Assembly (NCBI RefSeq): GCF_001632365.1
Contig: NW_024468511.1
Coordinates: 58,631 to 100,998 of the forward strand
Direction: 5' to 3'
Source of the DNA: Laetiporus sulphureus 93-53
Taxonomy: Eukaryota > Basidiomycota > Agaricomycetes > Polyporales > Laetiporaceae
Length of the DNA stretch: 42,368 bases
The notes under the pieces were generated by a model, which made no database searches, had not been told where the DNA came from, and worked only from the letters and a program-made list of their open reading frames with translations. Numbering within the stretch: position 1 is the stretch's first letter; each line of letters opens with the position of its first letter. The position numbers and the translations under genes are program-made. This document shows, one piece after another, positions 35,987 through 42,368 of this stretch.

Positions 35987-38348
35987 ATGACTCATTGGCT
36001 TGTCGTTCAGCTCGTCGCATCCGCGGTCTTGCTGTTGCTGTGGAAGATATGGCGATCGAAGCACGTCTTGGACAACATTCCTGGCCCTCCGAGGCAGTCC
36101 TGGTTACACGGTGAGAGCAGGTCATATATCGGCCTGCTGTCAAGGATCATAACCGTACGTCGGGATTCAGGAAATGTGCTGCAATTTGCCACTCGCCATG
36201 CGTCAGATTTCCAGCGGCACGTCGCATTCGCCTACGGATCGGTAGTGAGGCTCCACGGTGTTATGGGCGTGAGTAAATCGGTTTTAATTCATCTTTCTGT
36301 GAAACTGACGGAGCAGTTCCTACCAGGCACCCATGTTGTATGTCTCGGACCCGAAGGCTCTGCACACTGTCATCATGAAGGATGAACATATATATCAGGA
36401 ATCAGACACGTTCATTGTGTGCGTATAAAGAAGTTCGGCATCGTTTCATAGTCTCATGCCTGTGTTCAGGATGAACAACCTTATATTCGGTCCGGGACTA
36501 TTGAGCAATTTCGGTGAGTATTCGTTGGTGTCCGTCGCGGAATACAATCCCGATGCTGGCGACTCCCAAGGTGAACACCACAGAAAGCAACGGAAAATGT
36601 TGAATCCCGTGTTCTCTGTCGCACATATGCGCGGCATGTTGCCTCTTTTCTACCGAGTTGTATACAAGGTACGCGTTGGCATGCTTCGCGTATATGACAG
36701 GCCATTTCACACCTGCGGGACAGCTGCGAGATGCCCTCCAGGTCCGAGTGGATGATGGTGCGGAGGAAGTCGACGTCCACAACTGGATGTCACGCGCCGT
36801 GCTTGAGACGCTCGGACAGGGCGGTCTCGGCTACTCGTTCGATCCGTTGATGGCAGATCCTAAGGACGATTACGGCGACGCTATCAAGTCGCTCAGGTGC
36901 ATATCCGTTCTTCCGTGCTAACACCACCGGCAGCTTACCGTTATTATCAGCATGCACACGCAGGCTATACAGATGTGGCAACGCATTGTTCCGTACCTGG
37001 TCCATCTAGGTCCTGCACGGCTCCGTGCTTGGCTTTTGGATAGACTGCCGGATCCGGACATCCGTGGCTTCAAGAAGGTGGTCGACACGATGGATAGGAG
37101 ATCCAGAGAAATTTACCGAGAAAAACAAACCGCTTTCCATCAAGGCGACGAGACGCTCGTACAGCAGATCGGAGAAGGAAAAGACATCATGAGCATTCTG
37201 AGTCAGTTTTGGCATTGCTTCAAATAGCTTGCTTGCTAATGTTTACATAGTGAGGGCAAACATGACTGCAAACGAGAACGATGAATTGTCCGAATCGGAG
37301 CTCATTGCACAGATGTCGTAAGTCCTCAGCATGCCTCTGTCTGCTGCCCTGCGTGACGATAAACTACGCATGATAGGACAATCATATATGCAGGCGCGGA
37401 TACGACGTCCAACGCTATAACTCGTATGCTACATCTGCTAGCAGAGAATCCAGACGTGCAAGACAAGGTCCGTGAAGAGGTCCTGGCTGCTGGTGCTGCT
37501 AAGGGTATCTCATACGATGGTCTGATCCGCCTACCGTATCTCGATGCCGTAATCCGGGAGAGTTTGCGCCTGTGAGTCGCAAATCGTTTGCACCACTGTT
37601 CCATATTGAAACGGGTTATTGGCCAGCTATCCGCCCGCCACGCTCCTCTCACGCGTGTAAGTCACGAGAGCTGTCACCTACATTGTCTGCAGGAATATTG
37701 AAGATTATTCCCGCTCCTACTACAGGCCCAACCAAGATGCCATTCTTCCTCTATCGGAACCCATTGTCGGGAAGGATGGCAAGATCATGAGCGAGATACC
37801 CATTCCGAAGGGTACAGAGATCATCGTCGGTGTGCTGGGCTCAAACGCTAGCAAGGCTTTGTGGGGCGAGGATTCCCTCGAGTGGAAGCCGCAACGTTGG
37901 CTCTCGGGGCCCCCCAAAGGCGTCGCTGATGCTGGCATACCTGGCGCATATTCGCACCTGTACGTCGAATGAGCCTTTGGGATGTGGGCTTTCTATTGAC
38001 ATCGGTCTGTAGGTTGACATTCATGGGAGGAAAACGGGCTTGCATGTGCGTGTCTACCTCTTTCTTGTTTTGAGTTCGTCTCAATCTCGCTCTTCTCGCG
38101 TAGCGGCTTCAAGTTTGCAGAAATCGAAATGAGTACGTGTTCTGCGGTTTTCGAATTCTTGTGATGCTGATGTACGCACGCCTACAGAGGTTCTACTGTC
38201 GGTCTTGCTTTCGACATTTGTACTCGAACCGACCGGAAAGCCTATTGAATGGAACATGTCGAGTATCTACTATCCGACCGTAGGGAAAGAGAGTAACAAG
38301 CCATCTTTGCCGTTGAAGATACGCTTTTACAAGGATGTCACTGCGTAG
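35987..38348 (+). CDS. Cytochrome P450 monooxygenase
   Basis: Fourteen exons: 35987-36110, 36171-36268, 36327-36418, 36470-36513, 36571-36668, 36724-36896, 36951-37201, 37251-37317, 37377-37571, 37627-37656, 37726-37959, 38013-38045, 38104-38132, 38188-38348; 542 aa, a normal length. Residues 5-20 are a membrane anchor, followed by a basic patch and the proline hinge NIPGPPRQSW, so it sits on the ER facing the cytosol. The I-helix oxygen motif is AGADTTS (321-327), the K-helix ExxR is E377-S-L-R380, and the haem loop is FMGGKRACIG with Cys479 as the iron ligand. All key residues are intact. The substrate cannot be read from sequence; it resembles agaricomycete P450s of the CYP3-clan-like type with a long E-F region. 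No biosynthetic cluster partners are nearby. A decayed paralogue lies immediately downstream. Confidence 0.93.
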
Positions 38349-38734
38349 GTGCTCTGCGTGTGTACCTACAACTTGTAAGGCTAGGCGGATGTATTGAATC
38401 CTTATAGAGACCGGTCATGACGGGTCACGTTGCGTCGTAGCGAGTCAGACAACCGGTTCAGTCCTGTAAATATGATGTTGTTTCTTATAGCGAGAGCACT
38501 ATAATGAATATCTCCAGAGTCCAGAAAGTCCAGAAACTGAGGGCACTTCCCCGGCGAGGAGGCATGAAAATTCCCCGAGCCTTGTGCCACAATGGGCTCA
38601 AATTCATGGCAGACCCAGCTCAATGCTGTTCAATAGTGAGAAACATCCATATTTGCAATGTGCCATGCAATACGCGAAGTGATTCAAAGCATGTTGTCTG
38701 TAAAAGAAAGCTGAGGGGGCCAACAGGAAGCGAG
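38349..38734. other. Spacer between the P450 gene and its decayed copy
   Basis: Includes the P450 3' flank. A frame at 38504-38776 (+) is open but gives no clear P450 match before about 38735. Nothing else recognised. Confidence 0.4.
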
Positions 38735-39350
38735 AAGTCACCGGAGTCGGAGCTCACCGCATGTCGCGGGGTCTAGCGTTCGAGCCCTCAGGCTCTCAAT
38801 GTGTATGTGCAACCGAAAGTCATCGATCGGCAGATTACGGTTAACGTTCATCGTCGCTGTGATGGAGACGGCCTCAAACGCAGCCCATCATACTGATAAT
38901 ACTATATTACAATCGCTAGCAGACAATTCGTACGTTCAAAATGTTCTTCGTGACTTTGGAAGATCTCGACGGCATGTTCTCGCATTTGTGCGCGAACTAG
39001 GACATCCGACGCTGGTACAAAACCATACTGACTCGGCAAGTTGCAGGATGGCTTCAATTGAGGCAAGCGAGTTTGCATGTGAGTGGCACGATCTTCTATC
39101 CAAGGGCTTGTGCTGAATCGTTCTCGCCCAAACAACCGCTGTAAATTATCTGAGGACGAAATGAGTCTTATCCCAGGACCGTTGGACAGGCTGACAAATA
39201 TTCATCTGCAGAACTGCCGTTGTCCGAGTGCTCTGTCAACATTCATAGTCAAATCGATGGGAAACCCCATTGGGTGGAACATATCAAGAGTGTGTTACTC
39301 AATCAGTGGGAGAGAGAACAGCGAGCCGTCCTTGCGGCTGAAGGTGCGAA
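38735..39350 (+). pseudogene. Decayed cytochrome P450 copy, haem exons missing
   Basis: This stretch matches the neighbouring P450 in the same order but in pieces. About 38740-38770 resembles exon 8 (GAGTCGGAGCTCAC for GAATCGGAGCTCAT). About 38842-38965 matches the I-helix exon: ETASNA stands where the gene has DTTSNA, and LADNSYVQNVLRD where it has LAENPDVQDKVRE. About 39049-39087 matches the end of that exon up to the conserved donor GTGAGT. About 39205-39345 matches the last exon (LSTFIVKSMGNPIGWNIS for LSTFVLEPTGKPIEWNMS). Sequence for exons 10-13, with the haem cysteine, is absent or unrecognisable, and the frame is broken by stops and indels. It is best read as the remains of a tandem duplicate. 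The exact left edge is uncertain. Confidence 0.8.
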
Positions 39351-39614
39351 CAACACTGCAACATGAAGCCTGGCCACGGTGCTTCACGGAGACATTAGCT
39401 ACACGGCGATGCGTACATCAGCAAAAAGTGTTTCGCTATGTAGCGCGCACCCAACGCCACATAGCGCCCATAGCTTCGGTAGCACGGTCACTGCTACAAG
39501 TGTAGCCCTCAGTAAGCCTATATTGAATATTGATTATATTAATCGTGCGATGTAGTCCTAAGTCGGACCAACTAGGGCGGCTTCATAGTCCATGTACACA
39601 ACGTTCCCCTCTAT
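39351..39614. other. Spacer between the P450 relic and the Plavaka remnant
   Basis: Contains the inverted repeat CTACA-AG-TGTAG at about 39493-39504, possibly near the element's terminus, but no CACTA-type terminal repeat could be confirmed. No gene seen. Confidence 0.35.
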
Positions 39615-39702
39615 TTATTCGGACTCATCACTAGAGTGTCTATGTACAAGGTAACACATGAGAATAAAATCATGGTGTCGAAGGTAGGGGTTTAGTAGAA
39701 AC

Positions 39703-39907
39703 TGTTGACTTTCCTGGCCAGCTCGCTGCGCGGCCAGGAGTTCGGGAGTCGCCCGCTCTCTAGAAGATGGCTCCACGGGGCCAAACCGATGGCCCGTCCC
39801 ATTGTAGCCGCGCCCTATTATATACACGCGCGCTACTACTCTCCCACGCCGGTGGCGCAGGTCGCACCGGGCCTCTCGCATCTGCGCTCCGTGCCCAGAT
39901 TCCAACA
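39703..39907. mobile_element. Solo LTR-like element, copy 1 (205 bp), target duplication GAAAC
   Basis: Begins TGTTGACTTTCC and ends ATTCCAACA, with TGTTG/CAACA as short terminal inverted repeats inside TG...CA ends. GAAAC flanks it on both sides (39698-39702 and 39908-39912). It contains a TATTATATACA promoter-like core. TG...CA ends with a 5-bp duplication are the mark of integrase, so a solo LTR or a very short terminal-repeat element is the best reading. It splits the transposase frame between KKFLL and NPYLRH. It is the most CpG-rich of the three copies. Confidence 0.88.
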
Positions 39908-40265
39908 GAAACTTCTTTGCCCTCTCAAGAACATTGTCAGAGCTCCATTGACGGTCCATTTCAGAGCCCCAGACTGGAATCAAGTGACAAGTACGTACAA
40001 TTTCTGTAATGGGAATCATGGCAGCATACCTGTAGTGTTGCCGCATTGAGTGTGATATTATATACATACCAGTCACTGTATCCTTTGCATGAAAAGGAGT
40101 AAACCATTCGACGTAAGCCAGCGGGGACGTTATCAACCCATCTGGTGGGTTTCCATGTCATAAGCGGCCTGGAAGCTCAAAGATCGCACGCACTCTGGCA
40201 GCACGTAGGTCTAATCAATTATCGATTCATTGTTAGTGTGACAGTAGAGTTTATAATGTGTTTAT

Positions 40266-40471
40266 TGTTGACTTTCCCAGCCAGCCTGCTGCGCAGCCAG
40301 GAGTTTGGGAGTCGCCCGCTCTCTAGAAGGTGGCTCCACGGGGCCAAACCGATGGCCCGTCCCATTGTAGCCGCACCCTATTATATACATGTGCGCTACT
40401 ACTCTCCCACGCCAGTGGCGCAGGTTGCACCGGGGCCTCTCACATCTGTGCTCCATGCCCAGATTCCAACA
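40266..40471. mobile_element. Solo LTR-like element, copy 2 (206 bp), target duplication TTTAT
   Basis: Same element and same orientation as copy 1, most differences being C/T or G/A changes. TTTAT flanks it at 40261-40265 and 40472-40476. It interrupts a degraded part of the same transposase. Confidence 0.88.
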
Positions 40472-41258
40472 TTTATTACATACTGCGAAGAGGGTGACCA
40501 TCATTGAGCTGCTGACTGGAACCATTGGCAGTCTGCCCAACAAGAACTGTCGAAAAATGCTCAGCGACTTCGGTTTTGAGTCCCTGAGCCGGCTATATCA
40601 GCTTGGCAGTAATTGTGTCATAAAATTCGCACCTACTGACTTGTCGTAATTGTGGCAACCTGCACTTAAACTGCCTGTAAACTGAAAACTGGGTAGAATC
40701 ATCGAAGGGTCACAATTTAGGAATTGGGGTCTCAGGCTTGGAGGTCGCAAGCTGGCACAGAAATTGATCAATATAATATCCTAAAAATGCAACCCTGAAG
40801 TCGTGCTCAAGTGTCGAAACTGATACACTTGGAAAGGTGGGATGTTTAGCAGTCAAGCAGGGTGCCGCCTTGTCAAAAATATCTTGAAGCAGAGGCTCTA
40901 GTCCATCCTCCTCTGGCTCTGGCAGATTAGGATCATCCGTGTCATGAGCATTGGAAGCAGAGTCGATCATGGAGAGGTAAGCAGGTGTGATTGGAATGCC
41001 AGCATCCTTGGCCTTTGCCCATTGCTGGAAGGAGTCAAATCGCAAAGTTGCTTCTTGGCGGTCAAGCCACTTGCACATTTGCGTAGTGTAATTCGCATTT
41101 TTATTACTTGCACCATATGCCACCTTTGCGAAATCGATATGCAGCCTTTCGGAGCCTTCAGTACTATAGCCATCTGCAGTACCCTTTAATCTGATTGATT
41201 GGGGATAATGTTCGACAGCATGAAACTTCGGAATATTGAAATTGGCGCATGCACCTAG

Positions 41259-41464
41259 TGTTGACTTTCCTGGCCAGCCCACTGTGCAGCCAGGAGTTCG
41301 AGAGTTGCCCGCTCTCTAGAAGATGGCTTTACAGGGCCAAACTGATGGCTTGTCTCATTGTAGCTGTGCCCTATTATATACATGTGCACTACTACTCTCC
41401 CACGCTGGTGGTGCAGGTCGCACCGGGGCCTCTCGCATCTGTGCTCCGCACCCAGATTTCAACA
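41259..41464. mobile_element. Solo LTR-like element, copy 3 (206 bp), target duplication CCTAG
   Basis: Same element and orientation. CCTAG flanks it at 41254-41258 and 41465-41469. The transposase reads cleanly across the site once the element and one duplicate are ignored (VFVQLG on one side, ACANFNIPKF on the other). It has lost the most CpG sites of the three, mainly as TpG or CpA, so it is probably the oldest. Confidence 0.9.
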
Positions 41465-42368
41465 CCTAGCTGCACAAAAACATCCTTATTGTGATGAAAT
41501 TCTTGCCATGCTTCCGTTAATAGAGTAAGCGACTCTTCAGAATGGATCTCGAAATGAGCATAATAGATGAAGTCAAGCACTGCGCGTACAGCACTGAGAA
41601 CCTGGATGTCTTTTGTGCTGCCTGAGATTGCACCTAGGAATATTTTCTCCATATTTTTGTATTCGACTCCAGTCCATTGCATCACCAATGATATACCCTT
41701 CTTGAAATGCTTCAGATTGCCCTGCTTTGGCATTGATCTAAAGCATCGGTCAACTTCAGGTGCACCTCCCTTCATGCATTGTGTTGCCCAGTTGACGAGA
41801 TGATCTTTAAATACACCTTTGTGTAATTGATGAAGAATATTCAGTGTTATGCACCTGAAAATATTGCAAAATGGAAGGTCGAGCCAAAAAGGTGTAATGG
41901 TGTGTAACCCCAGCTGATTGAACTCTGGCGGCTTTGCACCTTGGGCAGCTCTTCACAGTATCATAGAGATGTGTTCTGGATCCTTGAGCAGTGAGTGCAG
42001 TGGCTCCCCTCATCGATTGGGCTGAATGTTGCATGTTGGACAATAGTTTTCTTGGCAGGATGTTACGAGCATTGTTCTGGATGGTCGGCAATATACGCAG
42101 CAAGAATCGGAAAGACCTTCTGTATGAATCCATCTGTGCAATCCATCTCTACTCCATTATTCCCAGCTTCAATGAGTGATAGAAGGATGGATGCCATGCA
42201 AGCATGAAATAGCCGATATCCTTCCACTTGCCGGCATGATTTGGAGAAGCATTCGAGCTCAGAGACAGGGATGTGTCACGGTTTTACCTGACGAAGTCAT
42301 TATAGGAACAAATGCTATTAAGGAGCATATCATTTTTTCATCATTTCTCGTCGCACAAGAAGTCACGT

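Larger units (their letters stand above)
39615..42368 (-). mobile_element. Broken Plavaka-type (CACTA superfamily) transposon, runs off the window edge
   Basis: Read on the minus strand from the right edge, the pieces follow the order of a Plavaka transposase. Present are a GVEMDCTDGFIQKVFPILAAYIADHPEQC block (near 42160-42075), LHQLHKGVFKDHLVNW (41835-41788), HFKKGISLVMQWTGVEYKNMEK (41715-41650), FNIPKFHAVEHYPQSIRLKGTADG..ERLHIDFAK (41243-41118), an FSVYRQFKCRLPQ region near 40690-40650, RVRAIFELPG, PLAYVEWFTPF (near 40125-40090) and the C-terminal NPYLRHHDFILM. The stop is TAA at 39615-39617. It is dead: the reading frame has an in-frame TGA before the VEWFTPF block, frameshifts upstream, and three solo-LTR insertions (39703-39907, 40266-40471, 41259-41464). 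The family identification is from memory of the motif set. Its 5' end lies outside the window. Confidence 0.85.

Noticed and set aside
38758..38790. tRNA-like B-box (GTTCGAGCCC)
   Set aside because: No A-box, no acceptor-stem pairing and no cloverleaf can be drawn around it.
35987..39350. A secondary-metabolite gene cluster around the P450
   Set aside because: No synthase, terpene cyclase, transporter or regulator gene lies nearby; the neighbours are a P450 relic and transposon debris.
39703..40471. Copies 1 and 2 as the two LTRs of one retrotransposon
   Set aside because: Each copy has its own distinct 5-bp duplication and the DNA between them is transposase remnant, not retroelement sequence.

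Overview
This window is nuclear DNA of a filamentous basidiomycete, almost certainly a mushroom-forming agaricomycete. Three things point there: genes packed with 41-138 nt GT-AG introns (5 to 27 exons per gene for most genes), a Plavaka-type (CACTA superfamily) transposase whose relatives are typical of Agaricomycetes, and a set of fungal families (Stealth xylosylphosphotransferase, fused Egt1, Ypd1, SCC2/Mis4). No tRNA, rRNA or CRISPR was seen. Gene models were built by hand by joining exons; reading phase was checked across every junction of the genes called with confidence of 0.85 or more, and each closes on an in-frame stop.

Layout. 1-4943 is gene-poor: an open serine/proline-rich frame runs off the left edge, one small three-exon cysteine-rich gene lies at 2528-2953, and there is a 25-G homopolymer. 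4944-7650 (-) is a Stealth-family XPT1 with a 10-nt micro-exon. 7907-11190 (-) is RRP6 (nuclear exosome 3'-5' exonuclease) with a GC-AG intron. It is divergent from a DHHC palmitoyltransferase at 11637-13044 (+). After a 1.3-kb gap come three genes in tandem on +: EGT1 (14390-17702, ergothioneine synthesis, EgtD-EgtB fusion), a DHX33-like DEAH helicase (18153-20911) and SCC2 (21214-28687, cohesin loader, about 2,016 aa, 27 or 28 exons). A CRAL-TRIO/Sec14 protein (28912-30163, -) and a YPD1 phosphorelay protein (30458-31299, +) share a 294-bp divergent promoter. An RPAP3-like TPR cochaperone (31671-33273, -) follows. After 2.7 kb of AT-richer, mostly non-coding DNA comes a cytochrome P450 (35985-38348 region, +).

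The right end is a decay zone. A degraded second P450 copy (about 38735-39350) keeps recognisable I-helix, ExxR-exon and last-exon sequence but lacks the haem exons. From 39615 to the window edge lies a broken Plavaka transposase on the minus strand. It is split three times by the same roughly 205-bp TG...CA element, each copy with its own 5-bp target duplication, so these are three independent solo LTR-like insertions into one dead transposon.

The genes do not form one pathway. They are mostly conserved housekeeping genes (RNA decay, ribosome biogenesis, cohesion, palmitoylation, phosphorelay, R2TP chaperone, ergothioneine), flanked by fast-changing ends. The most useful observations are gene-structure traps (micro-exons of 10 and 12 nt, stop-free introns of length 3n, one GC-AG intron), the nested transposon record and the unrecognised cysteine-rich gene.
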